Notes under the pieces: generated by a model
Databases searched by the model: none
The model's input: the letters and a program-made list of their open reading frames with translations, nothing else
What the model was told of the DNA's origin: nothing
Made by a program: the position numbers and the translations under genes
Shown: piece after piece, positions 52,415 through 61,038 of the stretch
How the letters are laid out: each line of letters begins with the position of its first letter
How positions within the stretch are numbered: the first letter of the stretch is position 1
Assembly: GCF_004916975.1 (NCBI RefSeq)
Contig: NZ_STGQ01000002.1
Coordinates: 186,001-250,000 of the forward strand
Source: Paenibacillus dokdonensis
GTDB lineage: Bacteria > Bacillota > Bacilli > Paenibacillales > Paenibacillaceae
Length of the DNA stretch: 64,000 bases
Direction of reading: 5' to 3'

Positions 52415-53077
52415 ATGAATTTTTCCCAGCAAGGACCCAAACCCAAGCGCTCTCCTGGCAGGCCTAAACGGCGGGAACAGGAAGGATCGACAAACGAGTT
52501 CATACTGAAAACCGCCTCCAATCTGTTCATGGAGAACGGCTACGAAGCGGTATCCCTTCAGCAGATTGCCAAGGTGTGCGGCGTAACCAAGGCTTCCATA
52601 TACTATCACTTTGAAAATAAAGCGCAGCTGTTTACTGCGGCCGTGACCGCTATGATGGAAAAAGCGCAGTCCTCATCGCAACAAATTATGCAGCAGCAGG
52701 ACATGCCCCTATATGACCGGCTTGTTTTGCTGGCTGAGCGCAAGCTGCGGTTTCCGCATGGAGATTTTGAGACCATCCTGCGCGAAGCCGCAGATTCGTT
52801 ATCGAAGGAGCAGATGGAAAGCATCCGCCGAAGTGAAGAGAGCATCCATGATGTGCTGACGGTCAGCTTTACAGAGGCTATTGAAAAAGGAGAGGTTCGC
52901 CCGCTGCATCCACTGTTGATGGCACATACGCTGGCATCGATGCTCATGCTGGGTAACCGGGAGGTAGCCAAGGAATTTGCCCCTTCACCATCGGAGCTGG
53001 CTCATGACATTATCCATATGTTCTGGAACGGTGTCGGATTAAGCCCTGAATCCCGCTCTGAGGAAGCCCAGGACTAA
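52415..53077 (+). CDS. TetR family regulator, divergent to the MMPL exporter
   Basis: 220 aa. A basic N-terminal arm (KPKRSPGRPKRREQEGS) precedes the helix-turn-helix (LKTASNLFMENGYEAVS, then IAKVCGVTKASIYYHFENKAQLF). The C-terminal domain is of the YttP/TetR_C type. GGAGG lies before the ATG at 52415. The stop is 14 bases from the convergent alkA-like gene. The operator is described at 52323-52375. Confidence 0.9.
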   Translation: MNFSQQGPKPKRSPGRPKRREQEGSTNEFILKTASNLFMENGYEAVSLQQIAKVCGVTKASIYYHFENKAQLFTAAVTAMMEKAQSSSQQIMQQQDMPLYDRLVLLAERKLRFPHGDFETILREAADSLSKEQMESIRRSEESIHDVLTVSFTEAIEKGEVRPLHPLLMAHTLASMLMLGNREVAKEFAPSPSELAHDIIHMFWNGVGLSPESRSEEAQD

Positions 53078-53090
53078 TCTGAAAATATCC

Positions 53091-54029
53091 TTATTTCTTT
53101 GTGGCCGCGGAAGCGGTCTTTTTTTGCAGCTTCCACTCATCCAGCCAAGCCCATAAATAATAAGCCGCATAGCTTCTCCAAGGCGACCAGCTGCTGCTGA
53201 TCGCAAGCATATCCGGTGAGGACGGCTGACTGTCAAAGCCCCACAGCTGCTTCATGGCATTTTTTAGTCCGATATCATCCGCAGGGAAGAAATCCGTCCG
53301 GCCTACACCAAACAGAAGGAAGCATTCCACCGTCCACTTGCCAATTCCCCGGACCGGCAGCAGCTTCTCAAAGATCTCCGTGTCCTCCAGGGCAGGAAGC
53401 GAGTGCAGGTCCAGCGTCCCCTCATCCACCAGCCTTGACAGGCCAATCACATATTCCGCCTTTCGCCGGCTGAATTGAAGCTCCATCAGTTCCTCGGGCT
53501 CAAGGCGGGCCAGTGCGCCCGGTTCGGGAAAGCTGTACAATACGCGCTCACCTGCTTGGACCGGGGTTCCATATCGCTCCGTAATCCGGCTGACCAGCGC
53601 GGCAGCAAAGCTCAGGTTCATCTGCTGCCCAATAATCGTACGCACCAGATTCTGATACAAATTGGGTTCGAGCAGGATTTTCATCCCATGCAGATCCGGA
53701 AGAATAGAACCAATCACGGGCTCTTCTAAGAGCTGTCTGTAAAACGGCATCAAGTCCACATGATTGGATAACATCTTGTTGATAAATACGACTGCAGCCT
53801 CCTGCTCCGCTTCGGAACAAGGCTCCAAAAATTCGATCTCTGCCGTTTGCCCCTCTCCGCCCTGGATCAAATTTACCGTAACAGGAACTTTGCGGTTTCC
53901 GGCCGTCACCACCTTGGAAAACGTATGGAGCTGCGGATCCGCATGAATCAAGAGCGGATTCTGGCTTCTCACGGATCTCATCACCAGCTCCGCATTAAAA
54001 GGCTCCACCAATGCAATACTTTTTTTCAC
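53091..54029 (-). CDS. DNA-3-methyladenine glycosylase II, AlkA/YfjP-like
   Basis: Base-excision repair enzyme removing alkylated purines; 312 aa. An N-terminal beta-domain (1-115) precedes the helix-hairpin-helix fold. IIGQQMNLSFAAALVSRI opens the catalytic domain, and the HhH-GPD motif reads LLPVRGIGKWTVECFLLFGVG with the catalytic aspartate in FPADDIGLK. There is no Fe-S cluster, as in AlkA. No ada-type gene is adjacent. ATG at 54029 with AGGGAGG upstream. Confidence 0.92.
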   Translation of the reverse strand: MKKSIALVEPFNAELVMRSVRSQNPLLIHADPQLHTFSKVVTAGNRKVPVTVNLIQGGEGQTAEIEFLEPCSEAEQEAAVVFINKMLSNHVDLMPFYRQLLEEPVIGSILPDLHGMKILLEPNLYQNLVRTIIGQQMNLSFAAALVSRITERYGTPVQAGERVLYSFPEPGALARLEPEELMELQFSRRKAEYVIGLSRLVDEGTLDLHSLPALEDTEIFEKLLPVRGIGKWTVECFLLFGVGRTDFFPADDIGLKNAMKQLWGFDSQPSSPDMLAISSSWSPWRSYAAYYLWAWLDEWKLQKKTASAATKK

Positions 54030-54192
54030 CTTGTAACCTCCCTTTTCTCATACCTGTCTGTAACCGGCTATCTGATGTTCTATATAAAGTATCTTATACG
54101 TTCGGGCTTCGCAAGTCCTTTCCCTCCTGCACCCTTCTATCTCTTATTGCATAGGGTATATTAGCCCAGAAACGCATAAAGGAGGAAACCTT

Positions 54193-54630
54193 ATGACTCC
54201 ATATGGATTCTATTACCGGCCTTCAGCAAGTCCCGATACCGCCTTGGCACCGGATTTGATCAAGTCCATCAACGGCGAATACAGTGCGATCATTTGCTAT
54301 GAGCAGCTGGCAAAGCTCGCTCCCACAGAGGATGCCAAAACACGCATTTTAGAAATCCGCCAGGATGAAGTAAAGCATCTGCAGTTTTTTTCACAGGTTT
54401 ATACACATCTGACCAGTCAAACGCATAAGCCTGTCCAAACGGAAACCTGTGCGAAAGAGTATAGATCAGGCCTGGTTGCTTCATTTAAAGACGAACAGGA
54501 AACCGTCGACTTTTATTTAGGCTTCTCCGACCGGGCACAGGATCCCTATCTGAAGGAACAGCTCCGCCGCATCGCCATGGATGAGCAGAATCATGCCGTC
54601 TGGTTCCTGTACTTGATGAGCCATCACTGA
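54193..54630 (+). CDS. ferritin-like di-iron protein, YhjR-type
   Basis: Four-helix ferritin/rubrerythrin-like protein, 145 aa. Di-iron ligands are visible as E29 (INGEYSAIICYEQL), E-x-x-H in RQDEVKHLQFF, E in KDEQETVDFYLGF and the last ExxH-like DEQNHAVWF. There is no rubredoxin domain. Likely roles are peroxide reduction or iron binding. AAAGGAGG lies before the ATG. The IS at 54645-56601 begins 15 bases after the stop, so the original terminator may be disturbed or replaced by the hairpin in the IS end. Confidence 0.82.
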   Translation: MTPYGFYYRPSASPDTALAPDLIKSINGEYSAIICYEQLAKLAPTEDAKTRILEIRQDEVKHLQFFSQVYTHLTSQTHKPVQTETCAKEYRSGLVASFKDEQETVDFYLGFSDRAQDPYLKEQLRRIAMDEQNHAVWFLYLMSHH

Positions 54631-54644
54631 GACCGAAATCAAAA

Positions 54645-54959
54645 GGGGCTGTCCCAAAAGCCATGAAATGGCTGCTTGGGACAGCCTTGTCTTTTACGTA
54701 GGATATACTTAGACTTTTTGGGTGGACGCTGCGCGAACGGACCATTGTTCCAATCGCTGTGCTCTCCGGATTTTTTTTCATTCCCCTTAGCGGTGAAAAT
54801 CCGGAGATCAAGGCGAACGCTGCCGCTTTTCCACAATCCGTCCGTCCTCTCCGCTGTTTATGCGGGGAATGGATCTTCAATCTTTAAAAAAACACAAAAA
54901 AGAAACCTTTCTTTTGGTAAAATGGAAGTGTGACCAACCATTTCAAAGGAGAGGTTTCT
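54645..54959 (+). other. left non-coding segment of the IS
   Basis: About 315 bases with no gene. It holds the terminal hairpin (54646-54692), a long inverted repeat CTCCGGATTTT/AAAATCCGGAG (about 54765-54805) and the hairpin that covers the transposase start (54899-54961). TAAAAT (54918-54923) in the loop of the last hairpin is a possible -10. Confidence 0.65.
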
Positions 54960-54961
54960 TT
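54899..54961 (+). promoter_or_regulatory. hairpin hiding the transposase ribosome site and start codon
   Basis: Bases 54899-54917 pair with 54943-54961 as a 19-bp stem with three or four G-U pairs; the outer 10 bp (AAAGAAACCT/AGGTTTCTTT) are perfect. The right arm holds AAAGGAG and part of the TTG start. A transcript entering from outside would be locked, while one starting in or after the loop would not. This is the anti-read-through device known from IS10 and other elements. Confidence 0.75.
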
Positions 54962-56519
54962 GTACATTCAATATACCATGGACCAACTTTGTTTGCCAAT
55001 GGATCTGGAAGAAGATATTCCAGAAAACCACCTCGTTCGTGTCGTGAATGCTGCCGTCAATCGATTGGACGACGCCATTTTTGACGCTGCCTATCCCGGC
55101 GGCGGCCGTGACAGTTACCATCCCAAAATGCTCACCAAAGTCATCATCTACGCCTACACACAGCGCATCTATTCCTCAAGACAAATCGCCAAAGCCATCC
55201 GGGAACACATCCCCTTTATGTGGCTAGCCGGACGGCAACGTCCGGATTTCCGCACGCTTAACCGCTTCCGTTCTGAGCGGATGAAAGACGTCCTCGAAAC
55301 CGTGTTCTCCGCCGTACTTCAATTTCTTGCAGATGAAAAGTACATCTCCTTGGAACATTATTTCGTAGATGGTACCAAGATTGAGGCCAATGCCAATCGT
55401 TACACCTTCGTCTGGGGTAAAGCGGTCAGCAAACACAAGACCAAACTGCAAGAGAAGGTACATGCACTTTTCTCCACCATCGAAGCCGCAGAGCATCAGG
55501 AAGAGCGCGAGCATCACGGCAAAGACCTGACCGAACTCGGTGAGGCTTCCGAGTTAGATAGCAGCAAGCTCGAACAAGTCACGCAGCAACTGGAAGCTCA
55601 GCTGCTGAAACATCCCAAGGATAACCCCTTAAAGAAAGCCGTTCGGAAGCTTCGGAAGGACTTGCTTCCAAGACTTGTGAAGTACGAACATTACCAAAAG
55701 TTGCTTGGAAATCGAAACAGCTTCAGCAAAACCGATACGGACGCCACCTTCATGCGGATGAAAGAAGACCACATGCGAAATGGACAGTTAAAACCGGGAT
55801 ACAATGTGCAGATTGGCACGGAAAATCAGTTCATTTTAGCCTACAGTGTCCACCAAAGACCCACGGATACCCGTTGTTTAGAGCCTCATCTGGAAATAGC
55901 ACGGCGGATCTTGGGGCAACATCCACAGACAATCATTGCAGATGCAGGCTATGGAAGTGAAGAGAACTATGCCTATCTGGAAAAGGAAGAGATCACAGCA
56001 GTCGTTAAATACGGCAGTTACCATAAAGAAAAGAGCAAAGCGTGGAAAGCAGATGTGAGTAAAATCGAGAATTGGACGTACAACGCAGCCGAGGATAACT
56101 GGACGTGCCCCGCCGCGCAAACACTGCATTTCCACAGAGAAAGCAAGGAAACACTAGAAAGTGGATATGAGATTCGCAGGCGTCATTACCGAAGTCAAAG
56201 CTGTGAAGGCTGCCCGCTGAAAGATCGGTGCACAAAAGCAGCAGGGAACCGGGAAGTAGCGGTAAGTCTGGAAAGGCTGCGATACCAAAGTCAGGCCCGG
56301 GACCTCCTCCGAAGTGAGGAAGGCTATGCCCTGGCCGTACGGCGAATGATTGAGCCGGAGAGTGTGTTTGGCCAACTGAAAAACAACCGGGGCTTCCGGC
56401 GGTTTCTGCTTCGCGGCATGAAGAAAGTGACGCTGGAGGTCGGATGGCTTTCGCTTGCCCATAATATGCTGAAGCAAGCCGGAGTAGAGCAAAAACGCAA
56501 AGGAGCGATTCTCCAATAA
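54960..56519 (+). CDS. IS1182 family transposase
   Basis: DDE transposase, 519 aa. The N-terminal DUF772-like domain includes PENHLVRVVNAAV and YHPKMLTKVIIYAYTQRIYSSR, with FRTLNRFRSE. The catalytic acids are in YFVDGTKIEANANRYTFVW (first D), TIIADAGYGSEENY (second D) and IEPESVFGQLKNNRGFRRF (E). The Cys-rich CEGCPLKDRC before the last motif is typical. TTG at 54960 is eight bases after AAAGGAG; a GTG at 54930 lacks a site. No frameshift or stop interrupts it, so it may be active. Confidence 0.95.
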   Translation: MYIQYTMDQLCLPMDLEEDIPENHLVRVVNAAVNRLDDAIFDAAYPGGGRDSYHPKMLTKVIIYAYTQRIYSSRQIAKAIREHIPFMWLAGRQRPDFRTLNRFRSERMKDVLETVFSAVLQFLADEKYISLEHYFVDGTKIEANANRYTFVWGKAVSKHKTKLQEKVHALFSTIEAAEHQEEREHHGKDLTELGEASELDSSKLEQVTQQLEAQLLKHPKDNPLKKAVRKLRKDLLPRLVKYEHYQKLLGNRNSFSKTDTDATFMRMKEDHMRNGQLKPGYNVQIGTENQFILAYSVHQRPTDTRCLEPHLEIARRILGQHPQTIIADAGYGSEENYAYLEKEEITAVVKYGSYHKEKSKAWKADVSKIENWTYNAAEDNWTCPAAQTLHFHRESKETLESGYEIRRRHYRSQSCEGCPLKDRCTKAAGNREVAVSLERLRYQSQARDLLRSEEGYALAVRRMIEPESVFGQLKNNRGFRRFLLRGMKKVTLEVGWLSLAHNMLKQAGVEQKRKGAILQ

Positions 56520-56541
56520 CGGGAGAATTGCTCCTTTTTTT
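56502..56541 (+). terminator. terminator of the transposase gene
   Basis: GGAGCGATTCTCC (56502-56514) pairs with GGAGAATTGCTCC (56522-56534, one G-U), followed by seven T. The stop codon lies in the loop. Confidence 0.88.
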
Positions 56542-56635
56542 GGATCCCAAAATAAAACGGAGCTGTCTCTGTCGTGGGAAATCCACTTATGAGACAGCGC
56601 CTTTTTGATCACTCAAGATATGAACTATTAAAGAA

Positions 56636-58927
56636 CTATGGCAGCATCGTTACGTATTTTCCGTATACAAATGCTGTTTTACCTTGATACACAACCTTCA
56701 CCCAGCCGTAAGGCGCAGTGCCGGCCACTTCCAGAACCGTTCCTTTCGGAGCGGATGCCAGAACCTTGGCTTTGGAAGAAGCACCTGTACGAATATTCAG
56801 GTAATCGGCAGTGATCTTCGCCTGTTTCAAATCCGGTTCAGTAGGGGCCGGTTTTGCAGGCGTTACAGGTTTGGTCGGCTTGGCAGGAGCAGGCTTCTCA
56901 ACTTCAGGCTTTGCAGGAGTCTCCGGCTTCTCGGCTGGTGCCGGCTCGGTTACCTCCGGTTTAGCTGCTGCTTTTACCGCTTCATTCAGCTTGTGGTACA
57001 GCTCGCCTGTTGTTTTTACATCGGACAGAAGTGCAGCGTCCACGCCCGCCTTTTCAGCCAGCTTGGTTACGTCTTCTGCTTTTACCGGATCCAGAATGTT
57101 AATGGAAGCGATGTTGGTATATTTGCCGTCTTCGGTCGTAGGAACTGTTAATATACCGGCATTCATCAGGTCCACAACATCAGCACGTTCCTTGGAAGTT
57201 GTATCCACACCCGTAATTTTCCAGTTGTCCTGGATTTTCGGCTCGTATTTGCCCTTCATCACATCCGTCAGGTAAGCAATCGCACGGTTACGGATGGTTC
57301 CGCCGGTTTCGCCAAAAGCGCTTTCCGCCTTGGATGTCCACAGCTTCTCGAACTTGCGGCCTTCCAATGCTCCACCCTTAGCAAGCAGGGCATCCATACG
57401 ATAGGCGTTCATGCCCAGCGTCAGCGTGTCATTCATTTGAATGGGTGTTCCATCCATATGACGCAGGTTAGTGATCCGGCTGCCATAAGGCTTGGACAGA
57501 TCAATCTCGTATTTTACACCGCCAAAGAAATCATCGGTGCTGTATTTGGAGGATCTGCGTTTTTCGTCAAAGCTGACGGTTACGTCACCCGGACGGGTGC
57601 TGTTGAAATAGCCCGCAGACCATTCCATGTAATCCTTCAGGTCTTTGCCAGTTACTTTGTAATTCGTGATTTCACCGAGTGCGAACTGGTAATTGTAGGC
57701 GATATCCTTTTTGCGGATCGGGCCTACGTCCAGCTTGGCCTTGTCATTATCGATCTGATGCGCGACAACATCGGCTTTACTGTAATGGAGCATGACTTCA
57801 CTGAAGAAATCAGACAGGAGTGTTTCCTGAATCTGCACGGCCGGGATACCATTGATTTCATTCGCTGGTACCAGATTGTTTTTGCCGGTCAGCTCGCCTA
57901 CAACAATGTTGGCGTCTTTACGGGCAAATTCGTGGTATGGCTGAAGTTCTTTTTCCAGACCCGGATCGGAAACAGCAGGCGTGCCGTCAGCACCCTTGAC
58001 CGGAATAGCGGTTGCTACTTTGTCCTTCAGAACCATTTTTCCGTCCTGCTTCACGAACGTCAGATCAATACGGGACACATGCGTGCCGTACTTATCCGGT
58101 TCACCGATCAGCACCCCGTTTACCGTCTCGCTTTTCACGAGCTTGTGCATGTGGCCGGCAAAAATAGCGGTCAGCTGCGGTACTTCCTTCGCAATGTCGG
58201 ATACACCGGTACCTGGCAGCGAGTTTTCGTTGTCCAGACCCATATGCATCAGACCGATCATCACGTCAGCTTTACCTTCAAGCTCTTGAACGGCTTTCTT
58301 CGTTTCATCAACCGGGTTTTTGACAACCAGGCCTTTGAGATGATCCGTATCCTTCTCAAAGTCGGTAATCAGCGGCGTCGTCATTCCGATGATGCCAACC
58401 TTGATTCCGGCCTTCTCCACGATTTTCGTAGCTGGAAGAAAACGCTCGCCGTTTTCTTTGTACACGTTGCCTGCCAATTTTGTAGAATTGAACTGGCCTG
58501 TTACTTTATTAAAGGTATCGATACCAAAATTAAATTCATGATTGCCCATAGCCCATGCATCGTAGCCCATTTCGTTCATCGCAACCATCATCGGCGATTT
58601 CGGCTGATCATTGAACAGCTCCGCGGAGTTATCCTGAATCACATCCCCTGCATCCAGCAGGATCGTGTTCGGGTTTTCGGCGCGAACTTGCTTGATCAGC
58701 GTGTAAAGCTGTGTAAAGCTCCCGTTCGTATTCGCTGTATCCATGGCATAATCCCATGGCATAAAGCGCCCGTGAACATCGGAGGTTGCCAGCAGTGTAA
58801 TATGCGTTTCCTGGTCGTCAGCGGCTTTAGCGCTTACGGGCTGGAGCACCATAGCTCCGGATACCGTCATCACGGCGGCAAGAGCCAGTCCAGTCAGCTT
58901 CTTGAAGCTGCCCTTCATTTTTAACAT
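56636..58927 (-). CDS. secreted 5'-nucleotidase/2',3'-cyclic phosphodiesterase with SH3b domain
   Basis: 763 aa, YfkN-like. A signal peptide (residues 1-36, ending SAKAADD) leads to a metallophosphatase domain with LLATSDVHGRF, LLDAGDVIQ, AMGNHEFNFG, GLMHMG and FAGHMHK, giving the di-metal ligands. The 5_nucleotid_C domain (about 345-530) has FALGEITNYKVTGKDLKDYMEW. After a Pro/Lys/Glu/Ala linker (about 655-705, repeats of KPE and KPA) comes a C-terminal SH3b domain (ADYLNIRTGASSKAKVL) for wall binding. It releases phosphate and nucleosides outside the cell. GGGG before the ATG at 58927. Confidence 0.94.
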   Translation of the reverse strand: MLKMKGSFKKLTGLALAAVMTVSGAMVLQPVSAKAADDQETHITLLATSDVHGRFMPWDYAMDTANTNGSFTQLYTLIKQVRAENPNTILLDAGDVIQDNSAELFNDQPKSPMMVAMNEMGYDAWAMGNHEFNFGIDTFNKVTGQFNSTKLAGNVYKENGERFLPATKIVEKAGIKVGIIGMTTPLITDFEKDTDHLKGLVVKNPVDETKKAVQELEGKADVMIGLMHMGLDNENSLPGTGVSDIAKEVPQLTAIFAGHMHKLVKSETVNGVLIGEPDKYGTHVSRIDLTFVKQDGKMVLKDKVATAIPVKGADGTPAVSDPGLEKELQPYHEFARKDANIVVGELTGKNNLVPANEINGIPAVQIQETLLSDFFSEVMLHYSKADVVAHQIDNDKAKLDVGPIRKKDIAYNYQFALGEITNYKVTGKDLKDYMEWSAGYFNSTRPGDVTVSFDEKRRSSKYSTDDFFGGVKYEIDLSKPYGSRITNLRHMDGTPIQMNDTLTLGMNAYRMDALLAKGGALEGRKFEKLWTSKAESAFGETGGTIRNRAIAYLTDVMKGKYEPKIQDNWKITGVDTTSKERADVVDLMNAGILTVPTTEDGKYTNIASINILDPVKAEDVTKLAEKAGVDAALLSDVKTTGELYHKLNEAVKAAAKPEVTEPAPAEKPETPAKPEVEKPAPAKPTKPVTPAKPAPTEPDLKQAKITADYLNIRTGASSKAKVLASAPKGTVLEVAGTAPYGWVKVVYQGKTAFVYGKYVTMLP

Positions 58928-59070
58928 GTAGTCTCGTTCCCCTTTTACTCAATTTGCTTACTTGTTCATTTCCACCCAAAATCAATTTCCTGGCAATTGT
59001 TAACGCTAACAATCCTGTGCAAAAGCTCATTTTAATCTAAATTCTGCCATTCGTAAACCATAAAGCGCAC

Positions 59071-59104
59071 AAAAAAAGGACATCTCTGTATCAGAGACGT
59101 CCTT
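59071..59104 (-). terminator. terminator of the ABC exporter operon
   Basis: On the minus strand AAGGACGTCTCTG pairs with CAGAGATGTCCTT (one G-U) around ATA and is followed by five more T. Confidence 0.88.
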
Positions 59105-59157
59105 GTTTCTGTAACCATGTTTCTATGCAGGCTTCTGCAGGAAGAGCCAGGATAAGT

Positions 59158-61038
59158 TCACCCGACCTCCCGCGCACCGCCGCCCGTAAACTGACTGTTG
59201 TACAGATCGGCATAAAACCCGTTCTTCGCCAACAGCTCTTCATGAGTGCCTTTTTCGATCACGCTGCCGTTGTTCATGACCAGAATCAGATCGGCGTCGC
59301 GGATTGTGGACAGGCGATGAGCAATGACAAAACTGGTTCTGCCCTTCATCAGATCGTTCATGGCCCTCTGGATGTAAACCTCCGTCCGGGTATCGACGCT
59401 GCTTGTCGCTTCATCGAGGATCAGAATGGAAGGATCGGCCAAAATGGCGCGGGCGATGGTCAGGAGCTGCTTTTGCCCCTGCGAAATATTCGAGGCTTCT
59501 TCATTTAATACCGTCTCATAGCCGTCCGGCAAGGTACGGATAAAGTGATCGGCATGTGCCGCTTTGGCTGCTTGAACAACCTCTTCCTCCGTCACACCAC
59601 TACGGCCGTACGCGATATTTTCCTTAATCGTGCCGTTAAAGAGCCAGGTATCCTGAAGCACCATGCCGAAAATGCTGCGCAAGTTGCTGCGCTTCATGTC
59701 CGTAATGTTGACTCCGTCAACCGTGATGGCTCCATCACTCAGCTCATAGAACCGCATGAGCAGGTTAATGAGCGTTGTTTTACCGGCACCGGTCGGTCCG
59801 ACAATCGCAATGGTCTGGCCAGGCAATACATTGATGTTCATATCTTCAATCAGCGGTTCATCTTCTTTATATCCGAACTTCACATGCTCGAATTTCACTG
59901 CGCCCTTAGGTTCTTCCAGAACAACCGCTTCAGCAGCTTCCGGAACTTCTTCTTTCTCATCCAGCAGCTCGAATACACGTTCAGCAGAAGCAATCGTAGA
60001 CTGAATAATATTGGCAATGTTAGCCGTCTGCATAATGGGCTGGGTAAACTGTCTGGCATACTGAATGAATGCCTGCACATCCCCGATCGTAATCGTCTTG
60101 TGCGTTACGAAAACACCGCCGACCACACACACCAGCACATAACCGATGTTACCGATAAAGGACATCATCGGCATGATCATACCGGAAATAAACTGGGCTC
60201 TCCAGCCTGAATTATACAGCTTGTCGTTAACTTCGTTGAAAGCAGCCATAGACTCATCCTCGCGGCCAAAGGCCTTGACGATTTTATGTCCGGTGTACAT
60301 TTCCTCCACATGTCCGTTCAGCTGTCCGAGAGAGCGCTGCTGACCCACAAAATGCTTCTGCGAGCGCGATGCAATCATCCGGATCACGATAAAGCTGAGC
60401 GGCAATGTCACGATCAGAATCAGTGTCAACCACGGGCTGATCGTCAGCATCATCACGATGACACCTACGAGTGTGACAATGGACGTGATGAGCTGTGTCA
60501 AGCTTTGCTGGAGTGTCGTACTGATATTATCTACGTCATTTGTCGCCCGGCTGAGAATCTCGCCATGGGTTTTTGAATCAAAATACTTCAGCGGCAGCCG
60601 CGACAGCTTGCGGTTGATCTGCTCGCGCATATCGTAAACGACCCGCTGTGCCACCCCCGCCATTAAATACTGCTGAATATAACTGAAGGCTGCGCTGAAC
60701 AGGTACAGGCCGATCAAGATTAACAGAATTTGTGTAATATAATTGAAGTCGATTGATGCACCCGGTACGCCCTTCATTTTGGCTATCATGCCTTCAAACA
60801 GCTTGGTTGTGGCTTTACCCAGAATTTTCGGGCTCACAATACTGAACACGGTACTGAGGATGGCCATCAGAAAAATAACAGCGAGCGTGACCCGGCGCGG
60901 CCGCAAATAGCCAAGGAGTCTTTTCAATGAACCTTTGAAATCCTTCGCCTTCTCGGCAGGCATCATTTGTCCGGGATGACCGCCAGGATGGCGTGGACCT
61001 GCTGGACGACCTCCGGGATGCTTTCTTTCTTCACTCAT
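59158..61038 (-). CDS. ABC exporter subunit, YfiC-like (catalytic half)
   Basis: Type IV ABC half-transporter, 626 aa. A Pro/Gly/His-rich leader (HPGGRPAGPRHPGGHPG) precedes six helices (about 48-345). In the ATPase domain the Walker A is VGPTGAGKTT, Walker B LILDEATSSVD with intact catalytic glutamate, and H-loop IAHRLST. The signature is degenerate (ISQGQKQLL instead of LSGGQ), so it pairs with the other half to make one complete and one degenerate ATP site. The ATG overlaps the preceding gene by four bases (ATGA). Confidence 0.93.
   Translation of the reverse strand: MSEERKHPGGRPAGPRHPGGHPGQMMPAEKAKDFKGSLKRLLGYLRPRRVTLAVIFLMAILSTVFSIVSPKILGKATTKLFEGMIAKMKGVPGASIDFNYITQILLILIGLYLFSAAFSYIQQYLMAGVAQRVVYDMREQINRKLSRLPLKYFDSKTHGEILSRATNDVDNISTTLQQSLTQLITSIVTLVGVIVMMLTISPWLTLILIVTLPLSFIVIRMIASRSQKHFVGQQRSLGQLNGHVEEMYTGHKIVKAFGREDESMAAFNEVNDKLYNSGWRAQFISGMIMPMMSFIGNIGYVLVCVVGGVFVTHKTITIGDVQAFIQYARQFTQPIMQTANIANIIQSTIASAERVFELLDEKEEVPEAAEAVVLEEPKGAVKFEHVKFGYKEDEPLIEDMNINVLPGQTIAIVGPTGAGKTTLINLLMRFYELSDGAITVDGVNITDMKRSNLRSIFGMVLQDTWLFNGTIKENIAYGRSGVTEEEVVQAAKAAHADHFIRTLPDGYETVLNEEASNISQGQKQLLTIARAILADPSILILDEATSSVDTRTEVYIQRAMNDLMKGRTSFVIAHRLSTIRDADLILVMNNGSVIEKGTHEELLAKNGFYADLYNSQFTGGGAREVG

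Larger units (their letters stand above)
54645..56601 (+). mobile_element. IS1182-family insertion sequence, apparently complete
   Basis: About 1.96 kb with one transposase gene (54960-56519). The ends are imperfect inverted repeats: GGGGCTGTCCCAAAAG (54645-54660) and the complement of CTTATGAGACAGCGCC (56586-56601), 13 of 16 matching. Each end folds into its own hairpin (GGCTGTCCCA/TGGGACAGCC on the left, GCTGTCTC/GAGACAGC on the right). Flanking bases also match partly (ATCAAAA), so the exact ends could be a few bases further out. I found no clear target duplication. It sits between a ferritin-like gene and a 5'-nucleotidase gene and disrupts neither. Confidence 0.82.

Noticed and set aside
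57437..58924. 495-codon plus-strand open frame opposite the 5'-nucleotidase gene
   Set aside because: Antisense shadow; no recognisable motif, no ribosome site, and the minus-strand gene has signal peptide and catalytic motifs.
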